64,000 nt of DNA from Anaerolineales bacterium (GCA_020060465.1 JAGVAD010000048.1:45093-109092); one strand, 5' to 3'. Counted from the stretch's first letter, positions 53,310 through 62,738 are shown. Notes: generated by a model not told the origin, from the letters alone. Translations and numbers: made by a program.

Positions 53310-54275
53310 TTGAAGCTTCGATCGAGTTTTGCCTGCCTGCTGTTCATCAGTCTATGGTTATCTGGCTGCGGCGCATCAAACCAGCCAACCCACCAACCAA
53401 CGTCAACTCCATCGCCGGAGACGCCGACGCAGGCGCTCAAAACCCACTCTGCGGCGACCCCAACCCCATCGCCATTCATAGCCACAACAGGGGTTATCGT
53501 CACGCCCGCATTGAGCGCCTCTCTCGCCCCGAATTATCGGTATGTCTGTCAATTGGACGGCGTGGAAGCGCCCGTTTACACGTATCGTCTGATCCATACG
53601 TACCCGCATGATCCCAACGCCTATACTCAGGGGCTTATTTTCCGTCAAAACGCGCTTTACGAGAGCACCGGGCTGCGCGGTCAATCCTCATTGCGACAGA
53701 CGATCTTGGAAACGGGCGAAATCACTCAACGTATTGAGATACCCCAACCCTATTTTGCCGAAGGGTTAACCGAATTGGGCGGAAAGTTATATCAACTCAC
53801 CTGGCAGGAACAAACCGGTTATATTTACGACCTAAAATCATTTCAAGAGACAGGAACATTCAGCTATCCAACCGAAGGATGGGGGTTGACCGAGGATGGG
53901 CGTCGGTTGATAATGAGCGATGGCTCCGAGCGCCTGTATATACTGGATCCAGCCACTTTGCAAGCCATAGCCAGTTTATCCGTTCAAGATGAACGTGGCC
54001 CGGTATATCGAATTAATGAATTAGAGTATATCGAGGGGGAAATTTGGGCCAATATATACCAGACTGCCTGTATTGCCCGAATAGACCCACAGACTGGACA
54101 GGTGCTGGGATGGATAGACATCACGGGCTTACACGATCCTGTGGATCATCCGGGCGCTGAGGTGCCTAATGGAATCGCTTACGATCCCATCGGCAAACGC
54201 ATTTTTGTCACCGGCAAGTGGTGGGATTCTCTATATGAGATTAAGGTTATCCCTCTCGAAAACAGCCACCCATGA
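53310..54275 (+). CDS. Glutaminyl-peptide cyclotransferase (plant/bacterial type) lipoprotein
   Basis: 321 aa. TTG 53310 is chosen since it gives a lipoprotein signal (SFACLLFISLWLSGC). A Thr/Pro stalk precedes the five-bladed beta-propeller (about 90-320), with YTQGLIFRQNALYESTGL, YFAEGLTELGGKLYQLTW, EGWGLTEDGRRLIMSDG, NELEYIEGEIWANIY and VPNGIAYDPIGKRIFVTGKWW. It converts N-terminal Gln of exported peptides to pyroglutamate, protecting them from aminopeptidases. Its last bases overlap the helicase ATG (ATGA), so the genes are coupled. Confidence 0.88.
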   Translation: MKLRSSFACLLFISLWLSGCGASNQPTHQPTSTPSPETPTQALKTHSAATPTPSPFIATTGVIVTPALSASLAPNYRYVCQLDGVEAPVYTYRLIHTYPHDPNAYTQGLIFRQNALYESTGLRGQSSLRQTILETGEITQRIEIPQPYFAEGLTELGGKLYQLTWQEQTGYIYDLKSFQETGTFSYPTEGWGLTEDGRRLIMSDGSERLYILDPATLQAIASLSVQDERGPVYRINELEYIEGEIWANIYQTACIARIDPQTGQVLGWIDITGLHDPVDHPGAEVPNGIAYDPIGKRIFVTGKWWDSLYEIKVIPLENSHP

Positions 54276-56866
54276 CGTTCACAAAAGCATCTCCCTTACA
54301 GCGGCTGATCCAACACTGGCGCGCAGACCCCAGCGTAGGAGCGAACGTAACCGAATGGCGCTTGATTCCTGCCCAAGCGCCAAAATTTGCGCCCTTCCCT
54401 GAGGAGCTGCATCTCGACTTGATCGAAGCGCTCACACGCAGAGGGATCACAGCCTTATATATCCATCAAGTCGGAGCCTTTACCAGGGCGCGGCGCGGCG
54501 AACATGTCATGGTGGTGGCTGCCTCCGCCAGCGGCAAAAGTCTGTGTTATCACCTGCCAATACTGGACACCCTGATCAGAGAACCAGGCGCTCGCGCGCT
54601 CTACCTGTTTCCCACCAAAGCTCTGGCGCAAGATCAGTTTACCTCTTTAAACAACTTAATCAATGCTTTGCCTGAGCCGCTGATTGCTGAGGGTTTGCCC
54701 GTCTCGACTTACGACGGCGATACCCCCCATCGGATACGCCCAACCATCCGCAGCGTGGCGAGGCTTTTGATCACCAACCCAGACATGCTCCACGTGGGCA
54801 TTCTTCCGCATCACACGGAGTGGAGCAACTTTTTTCGTCATTTGCGCTTTGTGGTGATAGATGAAGCGCACATCTATCGCGGCGTTTTCGGTTCTCATCT
54901 GGCGAATGTCCTGCGCCGACTCCAACGCATTGCAGCCTTCTATGGCGCCCGCCCGCAATTTATCTTGACCACCGCCACACTGGCAAATCCACACGAGTTT
55001 GCCGCCCGCCTGATCGAAGCCGCGGTCTCTATTGTGGACGAGGATGGTGCAGGACGCGGCCCAAAGCACTTCGTAATTTACAACCCGCCGCTAACGGACG
55101 AAAAACTCGGCCTGCGGCGCAGCGCATTACAAGAGAGTGTGCGCCTGGCGGATGACCTGCTGGCTTACGGCATTCAGACGATCCTGTTTGGGCGCTCACG
55201 TCGTACGGTGGAATTAATCTTGCGCTACCTGCGAGAATCGTCAGGCATATCCATCTCCATTGAGAACAAAGACGAAGCGATTCGCGGCTATCGCAGCGGA
55301 TATTTGCCAGCTCATCGTCGGCATATCGAAAGCGGTCTGCGCTCTGGCGTCGTTCGTCTGGTAGCAGCGACCAATGCCCTGGAATTGGGCGTGGACATTG
55401 GCGGGCTGGGGGCTTCTGTCTTGGTGGGCTATCCGGGAACAATCTCCGCCACCTGGCAGCAAGCCGGGCGCGCCGGGCGCGGCCAGGAGCCGGCCCTGGC
55501 TTTGCTGATCGCTACCTCCGATCCACTGGATCAATTCCTGGCAAACCATCCAGATTATCTCTTTGGGCGTTCGGTCGAACATGCACTGATCAATCCCAAT
55601 AACTTGCTTATCTTGTTGGATCATATCCGCTGTGCGGCATTTGAATTGCCTTTTCAGCAGAACGAGACGTTTGGCAACCTTCCGGCAGACAAAGTGACAG
55701 AGTTTCTGGATTTTTTGGTCAGCGAACGGATATTACACGCTTCGGGCGGGCGCTATTTCTGGATGGCAGATCAATACCCTGCTCAAGCTGTATCATTGCG
55801 CAGCGCCTCGGCTGACGCTGTATTGCTGCAAGTATGGGAAGAAGATCATGCAACTACCATTGGACAAATGGATCGTCACAGCGCTTTATGGATGACACAC
55901 CCCGGGGCGATTTATTTGCACGAAGCGCAGATGTATCTCGTCGAAGAGCTGGATTTATCGAAGAACATCGCCCAATTGCGGCCTGTCGATAGCGATTACT
56001 ACACCCTGCCGCGCAGCGAAACCACTGTTCAACATCTGGATACATTTGCTGAAGAGCAGCAAAACGGCGTCATCAAGGCACACGGCGAATTGCAAGTCAC
56101 ACGCAAGGTGGTTGGCTATCAAAAAATCCGCTGGTACACCCATGAAATATTGGCAGTGGAACCGCTCGATTTACCGCCGACCGAATTGCTGACCACAGGT
56201 TATTGGCTGGCGCTGGAAGACATTATTGTGGACACCTTGCGGCAGGAGGGGCTGTGGCGCAACGACCCCAATGATTACGGTCCGAATTGGGAGGTGCAAC
56301 GAGAACGCGCCCGCCGCCGGGACAGCTTCCGTTGTCAGATTTGCGGCGCGCCAGAGCAAGGCCGTTCCCATGACGTTCACCATCGGCAGCCCTTTCGGCT
56401 GTTTCCATCCTATCTTCAAGCCAACCAGTTAGAAAACCTGGTCACACTATGCCCCAATTGTCACCGCCGCGCCGAAGCTGCGGTCCGCGTGCGCAGCGGT
56501 CTGGCTGGGCTGGGATATATCATGGGGCATCTGGCGCCCTTCTTCCTGATGTGCGACCCAACAGATTTGGGAGTCCATATTGACCCTGCATCGCCTCTGG
56601 CGACGGGCAAACCTGTAGTTGTCTTGTACGACATGACGCCAGGCGGAATCGGCCTCAGCACGCGTCTGTTTGATCTACAGGACGAATTGCTGGCGCGCGC
56701 CGCCGAGCAAGTGGCTGGCTGTCCCTGCGCCGACGGCTGCCCCTCCTGTGTTGGCCCCGGCGGCGCAGGTTTGGCAAACACGCCAACACCCGGCGGAGCT
56801 TCTTACGGCGGTAAATTGGAGACACAAGCAATTCTGAGCGCAATTCTCGACGCCATCCATAAATGA
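54272..56866 (+). CDS. mrfA: MrfA-like DEAH-box DNA repair helicase with inserted HNH nuclease domain
   Basis: 864 aa, against about 750 in Bacillus MrfA (YprA). Walker A ASASGKS, VVIDEAHIYRG, LTTATLANP, ATNALELGVDIGG and QQAGRAGR make a complete SF2 helicase. The C-terminal region has the four-Cys motif CPCADGCPSCVGPGG. Between them, about residues 675-735, lies an HNH nuclease domain absent from Bacillus MrfA: CQICGAP, HDVHHRQPF, LENLVTLCPNCH, with the two zinc CxxC pairs and the His-Asn-His residues complete. MrfA/MrfB handle mitomycin-type adducts in an excision repair route. Coupled to the upstream cyclotransferase and downstream of it to mrfB. Confidence 0.88.
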   Translation: MTFTKASPLQRLIQHWRADPSVGANVTEWRLIPAQAPKFAPFPEELHLDLIEALTRRGITALYIHQVGAFTRARRGEHVMVVAASASGKSLCYHLPILDTLIREPGARALYLFPTKALAQDQFTSLNNLINALPEPLIAEGLPVSTYDGDTPHRIRPTIRSVARLLITNPDMLHVGILPHHTEWSNFFRHLRFVVIDEAHIYRGVFGSHLANVLRRLQRIAAFYGARPQFILTTATLANPHEFAARLIEAAVSIVDEDGAGRGPKHFVIYNPPLTDEKLGLRRSALQESVRLADDLLAYGIQTILFGRSRRTVELILRYLRESSGISISIENKDEAIRGYRSGYLPAHRRHIESGLRSGVVRLVAATNALELGVDIGGLGASVLVGYPGTISATWQQAGRAGRGQEPALALLIATSDPLDQFLANHPDYLFGRSVEHALINPNNLLILLDHIRCAAFELPFQQNETFGNLPADKVTEFLDFLVSERILHASGGRYFWMADQYPAQAVSLRSASADAVLLQVWEEDHATTIGQMDRHSALWMTHPGAIYLHEAQMYLVEELDLSKNIAQLRPVDSDYYTLPRSETTVQHLDTFAEEQQNGVIKAHGELQVTRKVVGYQKIRWYTHEILAVEPLDLPPTELLTTGYWLALEDIIVDTLRQEGLWRNDPNDYGPNWEVQRERARRRDSFRCQICGAPEQGRSHDVHHRQPFRLFPSYLQANQLENLVTLCPNCHRRAEAAVRVRSGLAGLGYIMGHLAPFFLMCDPTDLGVHIDPASPLATGKPVVVLYDMTPGGIGLSTRLFDLQDELLARAAEQVAGCPCADGCPSCVGPGGAGLANTPTPGGASYGGKLETQAILSAILDAIHK

Positions 56867-56886
56867 GCGCGCCGCCCCGCTCATGG

Positions 56887-56892
56887 TAGAAT
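56887..56892 (+). promoter_or_regulatory. -10 box TAGAAT, leaderless start of mrfB
   Basis: TAGAAT ends exactly 7 nt before the GTG at 56900, within the 33-bp gap after the helicase. It may give mrfB an extra internal promoter with a leaderless transcript. No Shine-Dalgarno is evident. -35 weak. Confidence 0.45.
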
Positions 56893-56899
56893 CCCGTTC

Positions 56900-58204
56900 G
56901 TGCCTTCATTATCCGATAAGCTGAAGTCTTTAGGAGTCAAGGTCGGCGCGCAGGATTTGAATTCCCCCCGGCCCGAAAAGCACTCCGCTTCGAGTATGGA
57001 TGCTATCCTCGGCGGAGCGCCGCGACCGACTCCATTTGGCGAGACATACGCCATCGAGAAACGATTTCCTTTGAGCCAGGCGATTGGCCACGCCCGGCTG
57101 GCTTTGAACGCTCCGCGCCACGTGATCGCGCGCTGGTCAGGTCACCCAGCGGCAGCCGATCTGGAAACGCAAGCCTTTGCCTTCATTGATACAGAAACCA
57201 CCGGTCTCTCCCTGGGTGTAGGAACCTACGCCTATTTGGTAAGCATCGGTCGTTTCGACGCCCACGACTTTCACCTGGCGCAATTTTTTCTGCGCGACCC
57301 GGCGGAAGAGCCGGCTTTTCTCGCCGCAGTGGAAGCGTTCTTAGCCCCCTGTCAGGCTATCGTTACCTACAATGGAAAAACCTTTGACTTGCCATTGCTG
57401 CGCACTCGCTTCACCGCCCACGGCTTGAGCTTCCCCTTACAAAACATCATGCACATAGATCTGTTGCACCTGGCGCGTCGGCTGTGGCGCGATCGCCTGC
57501 CAGAGCGATCCTTGAGTTACCTCGAAGCGCATATCCTGGGCATTGAACGCTCCACGCAGGATGTCCCAGGTTGGATGGCGCCGGAGATTTATTTCCAATA
57601 CCTGCAAACCGGCGATCCAACCGTTCTTTCAGGTATCCTCTACCATAACGCCATGGATGTCCTTTCTTTAGCTGCTCTGCTTGATCACATGTCAGCCTTA
57701 CTGGCGGATCCACTGGTGGAGGGCAGCCAACATGGCGTGGATCTGATTGCTATGGGGCGTCTATTTGAAGACCTGGGCGATTTAGAAACCGCAACCCGCC
57801 TGTATATTCATGGACTGGAGCACAAAGACGCCCTGGAAATGCGCCTGCCTCGCAGCGTGTACCTGCAAGCGCTCCACCGCCTGGCTCTCATTTACAAACG
57901 ACAGTCGAATTGGGAAGCGGCGATTCAACTCTGGCAAGAAGCCTCACGCCAGCGACATCTGCCTGCGTTTATCGAGCTGGCAAAATGCTACGAGCATGTC
58001 TTGAAAGACGCTCAAACCGCTCTGCAATGGACGCAGGCGGCGATGGAGTTCCTTGCCACCACTTCCCTTTCCACCGGCGATGCACCTCCCTTGGGGCTAT
58101 ACGAACGCCGTCAATGGATGGGTCAGCTACAACGGCGCATGGAAAGATTGCAACAAAAACTGGCGGGATACACCGAGGTCGAATTTGACAACGATGAACG
58201 CTGA
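56900..58204 (+). CDS. mrfB: MrfB-like DEDD exonuclease with TPR C-terminus
   Basis: 434 aa, GTG start. The exonuclease domain (about 85-270) is of the RNase-H/DnaQ type: FAFIDTETTGLSLGVGTYAYLV (Exo I Asp-x-Glu), FFLRDPAEEPAFL, VTYNGKTFDLPLLRTRF (Exo II), and YHNAMDVLSLAALL (Exo III). The C-terminal ~150 residues are TPR-like (RLFEDLGDLETATRLYIHGLE, RLALIYKRQSNWEAAIQLW). This matches Bacillus MrfB (YprB), a metal-dependent exonuclease acting with the helicase MrfA. Overlaps the MFS gene by 11 bp. Confidence 0.87.
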   Translation: MPSLSDKLKSLGVKVGAQDLNSPRPEKHSASSMDAILGGAPRPTPFGETYAIEKRFPLSQAIGHARLALNAPRHVIARWSGHPAAADLETQAFAFIDTETTGLSLGVGTYAYLVSIGRFDAHDFHLAQFFLRDPAEEPAFLAAVEAFLAPCQAIVTYNGKTFDLPLLRTRFTAHGLSFPLQNIMHIDLLHLARRLWRDRLPERSLSYLEAHILGIERSTQDVPGWMAPEIYFQYLQTGDPTVLSGILYHNAMDVLSLAALLDHMSALLADPLVEGSQHGVDLIAMGRLFEDLGDLETATRLYIHGLEHKDALEMRLPRSVYLQALHRLALIYKRQSNWEAAIQLWQEASRQRHLPAFIELAKCYEHVLKDAQTALQWTQAAMEFLATTSLSTGDAPPLGLYERRQWMGQLQRRMERLQQKLAGYTEVEFDNDER

Positions 58205-59495
58205 TATTCAGAAAAACCTGAAACACAATCTGATCGTGAATTTGCTGGATGGCGGCTTTTTTGGCTTTGCGATGGGTTTTGCCTCTTTCGTCACTGTGTT
58301 ACCTTTATTTGTCAGCACGATGACCGACTCGGCTTTGCTGATCGGATTAATTCCGGCCATCCATAACGCCGGCTGGCAGTTGCCGCAGCTATTTACCGCC
58401 CGCTGGGTGTCCCGTCAATCACGTTTCAAACCACTGGTGATGGGTCTCACAGCATTGGAGCGAGCGCCTTTTTTAGGCCTGGCGTTGGCTGCTTTTCTAT
58501 CTCCTTCAATCCCCAAGGAGGCAACGCTTGCATTGACCTTTGGGCTGCTCGTCCTGCAAGGGCTGGGAGCAGGGCTCACTGCCAACCCCTGGCAGACGAT
58601 GATCGGTAAGATCATCCCACGGGAGCGGCGCAGCACGTTTTTTGGCGCGCAAGCAGCAGCGGCGAATTTACTGGCTAGCGTCAGCGCCTTTCTGGCTGGC
58701 GTCATTCTCAGCCAAAACAACGCCTCGCAAGGGTTCATGTTCTGCTTTTTGCTTTGCTTCTCTTCTATGATGATTTCCTGGATCTTCTTGGGCCTCACCC
58801 GCGAACCAAGCACGCCGCCCGAACCAATTGCCGCCGAAGCGCCCGGTTTCTGGACGAATATGGGCAATATTCTGAAACGCGATCGTAATTTCCGCTGGTT
58901 CCTGGTCGCCCGTATGATCTCTCAATTGGCGATCATGGGATTTGCGTTCTACACCGTTTATGCTGTGCGGATACATGGCGCCAGCGAACTCACGGTCGGT
59001 GGAATGACCAGCGTGCTGCTAGGCGCTCAGATCGCGGGCAATGTGCTGATGGGTTGGGTGGGCGACCACTGGAGCCGTAAAGGCGTCATGGAGATTGGCT
59101 TAGGCGCTGCGGCTTTGAGCGCCTTACTCGCCTGGTGGGCGCCCTCCGTTGGCTGGTTTTACCTGGTCTTCGCCCTGGCTGCTATTGCCAACGTGGCGGT
59201 GTGGACAATCGGCATCGCCATGAGTCTGGAGTTTGGCGACGAAGCAGATCGCCCGGCATACATCGGCATGGCTAACACGCTGGTTGCGCCGGCGAATATC
59301 CTGGCGCCTTTTTTGGGCGGCTGGCTGGCGGACTTGGCGGGTTATCCGGCTGCCTTCATCGTCAGCGCAGCGGGGGCGCTGGCGGCTTTGTGGGTATTCC
59401 AGTCTTTTGTGATGGAAAAGCGCATACAACCTCATTCACCACGCCTGGAGGCGGAGCTAAACACTCCCACCCCACCCCAAGCTCCAGGAACATAG
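58194..59495 (+). CDS. MFS transporter
   Basis: 433 aa, about 12 hydrophobic segments with MFS loop motifs GWVGDHWSRKGVMEIG (between TM8 and TM9) and PRERRSTFFGAQAA (TM4-TM5). Starts inside mrfB (11-bp overlap), so it is co-translated with the repair genes. Position suggests export of a genotoxic or antibiotic-like compound, but direction and substrate are inferred only. Confidence 0.87.
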   Translation: MNADIQKNLKHNLIVNLLDGGFFGFAMGFASFVTVLPLFVSTMTDSALLIGLIPAIHNAGWQLPQLFTARWVSRQSRFKPLVMGLTALERAPFLGLALAAFLSPSIPKEATLALTFGLLVLQGLGAGLTANPWQTMIGKIIPRERRSTFFGAQAAAANLLASVSAFLAGVILSQNNASQGFMFCFLLCFSSMMISWIFLGLTREPSTPPEPIAAEAPGFWTNMGNILKRDRNFRWFLVARMISQLAIMGFAFYTVYAVRIHGASELTVGGMTSVLLGAQIAGNVLMGWVGDHWSRKGVMEIGLGAAALSALLAWWAPSVGWFYLVFALAAIANVAVWTIGIAMSLEFGDEADRPAYIGMANTLVAPANILAPFLGGWLADLAGYPAAFIVSAAGALAALWVFQSFVMEKRIQPHSPRLEAELNTPTPPQAPGT

Positions 59496-59510
59496 CTTAA
59501 AACATATCCT

Positions 59511-59539
59511 TGACGAAACCCTGCGCCTTTGTTATAGTG
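59511..59539 (+). promoter_or_regulatory. Sigma70-type promoter of PH-domain protein gene
   Basis: TTGACG (59511-59516), 17 nt, TATAGT (59534-59539). Leader about 36 nt with AGGAGG (59570-59575) before ATG 59582. Confidence 0.75.
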
Positions 59540-59581
59540 CCGACACAACGGTAAGCCCCACTCATTTCAGGAGGAAAACCT

Positions 59582-60220
59582 ATGGCGCAATCGTATTTGG
59601 AGAGCTTGCTCAGTGAACGCGAGCATGTCGTTCACACCGCGCGCCAGCATTGGATCATACTGGCCCTCAACATCTCCATCGAAGTCTTTCTGATTCTGCT
59701 GTTTTTATCCCTCATTGTCACTGCGGCTGTACTTCAACCATCCTATGCAGTGATCGCGGTGGCAATCGGTTTCGTTCTCATCTTATTGCCAGTCGCTTCG
59801 ATGACGAGAGATATTCTCAATTACACTCATAACCAGTTTGTGATTACGAACCGACGGGTGATCCATATCACAGGTATTTTGAATAAAAGCGTCACCGACA
59901 GTTCATTGGAAAAAGTCAACGATGTCCATATGTCACAAACTGCCTGGGGCAGGTTGTTTGACTACGGCGACATCGAGATTCTGACCGCCAGCGAGCTAGG
60001 GGTTAACCAGTTCAAACGCATCCATGATCCGGTGCGTTTTAAGATCGCTATGTTGAACGCCAAGCAGTCTCTGGATGATCGCGAGGGTTTGCCGGGAGCA
60101 TCAAAGACAGCGGAAGACATCCCCTCATTAATCGCCCAGCTCGGAACGTTGCGCCAGCAAGGCGTGCTATCGGAAGAGGAATTTCAGCAAAAGAAAGCGC
60201 AATTGCTTGCCCGCTTGTGA
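59582..60220 (+). CDS. PH-domain (YdbS-like) membrane protein with C-terminal SHOCT motif
   Basis: 212 aa. Two N-terminal TM helices (about 25-45 and 50-70, ILALNISIEVFLILLFLSLI, VIAVAIGFVLILLPV), then a bacterial PH domain (about 85-165, YTHNQFVITNRRVIHITG, SLEKVNDVHMSQ, FDYGDIEILTAS), and a C-terminal SHOCT helix pair (LGTLRQQGVLSEEEFQQKK). SHOCT motifs often cap such proteins and may promote oligomerisation. Function unknown. Followed by the creatininase gene 24 bp later. Confidence 0.85.
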   Translation: MAQSYLESLLSEREHVVHTARQHWIILALNISIEVFLILLFLSLIVTAAVLQPSYAVIAVAIGFVLILLPVASMTRDILNYTHNQFVITNRRVIHITGILNKSVTDSSLEKVNDVHMSQTAWGRLFDYGDIEILTASELGVNQFKRIHDPVRFKIAMLNAKQSLDDREGLPGASKTAEDIPSLIAQLGTLRQQGVLSEEEFQQKKAQLLARL

Positions 60221-60244
60221 GCGCGCCAGAGGGGTAAAGGGAAT

Positions 60245-61396
60245 ATGACTCAATTTTTTCAATACGACGAATTAACCTTTCCAGAAGTCGTCGCCTTGCC
60301 CCGCGATTGCCCTCTGATTATTCCGCTCGGAGCAGGTTATGATCTTGAAAAATTAGCCAGCGCCCTGGGGAATCCTCCCCAAGCTGGCTTACTCCCCGCC
60401 ATCCCTTATGGCTGGGCTGGTAGTGGTTTGGCGCCAGCCGGATCTGTCCTTGGGAAGTTGATCGCCAATTTGCTGGATAGTTTGCGGGAAGACGGTTTTA
60501 CACAGGTTTATGCGCTCACCCCTCAAGAATTAGATCTCGGATTAGGCGAGCGCCGCATCGCTTTGTTCCACCCCAGCCAGGTCGCCCCTCCCCAATTTAT
60601 TCCCCCAGATGGCGAGCACGGCAAGGTGGTAGTGATCCCGGTGGGGCATACCGAACAGCACGCCTTTCACCTCCCAATGAGCACAGATACCCTGATCATT
60701 GACGCTATCGGGCGCGGCGTTGCCGCCGCAGCCGACGATCAAGCGTTTGCGCTGCCTGTATTTCCATACGGCGTCAGCACACATCGCCAGGCGTTCGCCG
60801 GCACGCTAAATTGCGGCGGGCGTGCTTTTGAGGATTTCTTTATCGCCGTCGTGGATGTTCTGGCCGGGCGCGGCTTTGATCGCATCTACTTCATCAACGG
60901 CCACGGCGGCAACCATTCTTATCTGGTCAACGTAATCAAATCGTCGGGGGAACGTCATCGGCGGGTCTTCACCGCCACCTCGTGGCTGTATCTATCTGGA
61001 TCGAATGGCGTTGCTGCCCTGGAACGCCATCGTACTTCTGCCATCGGTGGAATGGGACATGCCGGGGAACTGGAGACTTCTCTGATTTTGCACTTAAGAC
61101 CCGAACTGGCGCACATGGATCAAGTGGTTGACGAAACCGACTTCATTGCCACTCCCAATTACTATATGGACTGGGTAGAGGGCGGCGCATTGATCGCCAA
61201 CCCGCCCTGGGATGATGACACCCGCACCGGCGCTTATGGCGCAGGCAGCCTAGCTAACGCGGAAAAAGGCCGCCTCTGGCTTGAAGCCGCCATTGCCGAG
61301 AAGGTCGAGCATATTGCAGAGATCCACCAGCAACACACGCGCCGCGAAGCTCGCCGTAACGCAGGCTTTGGCTTATGGGGTTGCAGCTCTAATTAG
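60245..61396 (+). CDS. Creatininase-family hydrolase with extra N-terminal region
   Basis: 383 aa, against about 250 for typical creatininase. The C-terminal part (about 125-365) has the metal-binding motif VIPVGHTEQHAFHLPMSTDT, then FINGHGGNHSYLV and GGMGHAGELETSL, with all metal ligands visible. The first ~115 residues (VALPRDCPLIIPLGAGYDLEKLA, LLPAIPYGWAG) resemble a degenerate version of the same fold without the ligands. Family members are amidohydrolases (creatininase, FAPy deformylase, mycofactocin MftE). AAGGGA precedes ATG 60245. No mycofactocin genes are seen. Confidence 0.85.
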   Translation: MTQFFQYDELTFPEVVALPRDCPLIIPLGAGYDLEKLASALGNPPQAGLLPAIPYGWAGSGLAPAGSVLGKLIANLLDSLREDGFTQVYALTPQELDLGLGERRIALFHPSQVAPPQFIPPDGEHGKVVVIPVGHTEQHAFHLPMSTDTLIIDAIGRGVAAAADDQAFALPVFPYGVSTHRQAFAGTLNCGGRAFEDFFIAVVDVLAGRGFDRIYFINGHGGNHSYLVNVIKSSGERHRRVFTATSWLYLSGSNGVAALERHRTSAIGGMGHAGELETSLILHLRPELAHMDQVVDETDFIATPNYYMDWVEGGALIANPPWDDDTRTGAYGAGSLANAEKGRLWLEAAIAEKVEHIAEIHQQHTRREARRNAGFGLWGCSSN

Positions 61397-61411
61397 CCAA
61401 ACAGGAATAGA

Positions 61412-62524
61412 TCAATCCAGATAATAGGTATGGTATTGATTCGCGCAAGGGTTACCCCAGGCCACATGCATCGCCCGCGCAGTTAAATCCATGATCAGCG
61501 CACAGATCGTTTTCTCGCGGTCAAGCGGGTCAACATGCGTCATGGAATGGTTACAGATCGAGTTCGGATAATTTAAGTGATCGCGCTGGATTTGTTGCAG
61601 TGACTTTATCGAATGTAGTTCAGTGCGCTTGAGCAAACGTCTGGCGCGAAAATAGCGCAAGCGCGTGCTGATCAGCTCATCCGAGTCATCTTCAATGGCC
61701 TGCATTTTTGCATCCAGATAATGGTTTGTATGCACGATTGACCCTTCCTCGCCATAGAGGATGGCAAACCGGCGCGCAGAAACTTCTACCGAATATAACT
61801 CACCCGTCTCATGGACCAGCAAATGATTATAGCCCGCGGCGCGTTTCGAAACCAAGGCGGAACGCATCGCATCTGAGAGGGTGCGAGCGCTGAGGACAGC
61901 TCGTGAAACGATCACACGCGGGATGCCGATGCGGGAATCGTTCGGATAAACCGAATCGCAACATTGAGCGATGCCGCAGGCGTTAAAGCCAATGTTTGGC
62001 AGCAGCCCACCATAGGTCATCGCCAGCCAGGGCGGCTCATCGTCCGGCGCAGCCTGGACGATATAAACGCCCCTTTCATCCTCCGGCAGCCAATCTTCGT
62101 TATGCGCCACCAACACATGACCATCGGCGGTGCAATCGCCGTTCACTGCCAGGCTGGTGCACTTGGTCAGGTGCAGCGCGTCCATGGTAACCGCCTCCAT
62201 GGCGTTCACCACCGCCAGGTCTTCAAAACCCACTCCCGCGCCTTCCGCCATGCCGACCAATTCATCAACATATTGCGGGTAACGCTCTTGAGCGAAGGGG
62301 ATATACTTGCGCGCCTGAATCTCTGCGCCCTCCCAGGTCAATTCTAATGTGTCGTAGGTCTGATCCAACAAGGCGCGTGCGTTTTGCACGCTGCGTTGAA
62401 TCTGCTCAGCGAAAGCTTCCCCAATCTGTTGCCCAATTTCACGATGGCTACCCTTCACCTTGATCATGGGGGGCGGCGCGGCATAACGGACTGATTCAAG
62501 TACGACTCTTTCTTCATCAATCAT
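61412..62524 (-). CDS. C45-type peptidase / acyl-CoA:6-APA acyltransferase-like Ntn hydrolase
   Basis: 370 aa. N-terminal IKVKGSHREIGQQIGEAFAEQI and the catalytic Cys in TKCTSLAV (residue about 122, exposed after autocleavage in the family), HVLVAHNEDW, LLPNIGFNACGIAQCCDS, HTNHYLD and ATICALIMD-like ends fit the Acyl_CoA:6-APA acyltransferase (AAT) family. Such enzymes cleave or transfer acyl groups from amides. No signal peptide. Converges on the creatininase gene, 15 bp away. ATG 62524 has a weak ribosome-binding site. Confidence 0.85.
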   Translation of the reverse strand: MIDEERVVLESVRYAAPPPMIKVKGSHREIGQQIGEAFAEQIQRSVQNARALLDQTYDTLELTWEGAEIQARKYIPFAQERYPQYVDELVGMAEGAGVGFEDLAVVNAMEAVTMDALHLTKCTSLAVNGDCTADGHVLVAHNEDWLPEDERGVYIVQAAPDDEPPWLAMTYGGLLPNIGFNACGIAQCCDSVYPNDSRIGIPRVIVSRAVLSARTLSDAMRSALVSKRAAGYNHLLVHETGELYSVEVSARRFAILYGEEGSIVHTNHYLDAKMQAIEDDSDELISTRLRYFRARRLLKRTELHSIKSLQQIQRDHLNYPNSICNHSMTHVDPLDREKTICALIMDLTARAMHVAWGNPCANQYHTYYLD

Positions 62525-62657
62525 AAAACACTTCCATCATGAGGTGTTTAGTTACTGCGCAAGCAAGGCGATCTTCGAGTAATTGTCGCCGGACGATCCA
62601 ATCATAAAATTCGCGCATGCGCTGGAGAGGTTCCTATCTTCCCTTATCAGCAGTTGA

Positions 62658-62663
62658 ATTATA
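62658..62663 (-). promoter_or_regulatory. -10 box TATAAT for C45-type gene
   Basis: Minus strand TATAAT (plus ATTATA) in the 214-bp divergent gap; -35 weak (ATAAGT at 17 nt). Leader about 130 nt. Confidence 0.4.
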
Positions 62664-62708
62664 CACGAATAATGGGGGGAACTTATTCATCAGCCCGCCC
62701 GTCTAAAC

Positions 62709-62714
62709 TATAAT
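62709..62714 (+). promoter_or_regulatory. -10 box TATAAT for lipoprotein gene
   Basis: TATAAT ends 24 nt before ATG 62739, which also has an AAGGAGC site. No good -35. Confidence 0.45.
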
Positions 62715-62738
62715 CTTACCCAAAAGGAGCGTTGGATA

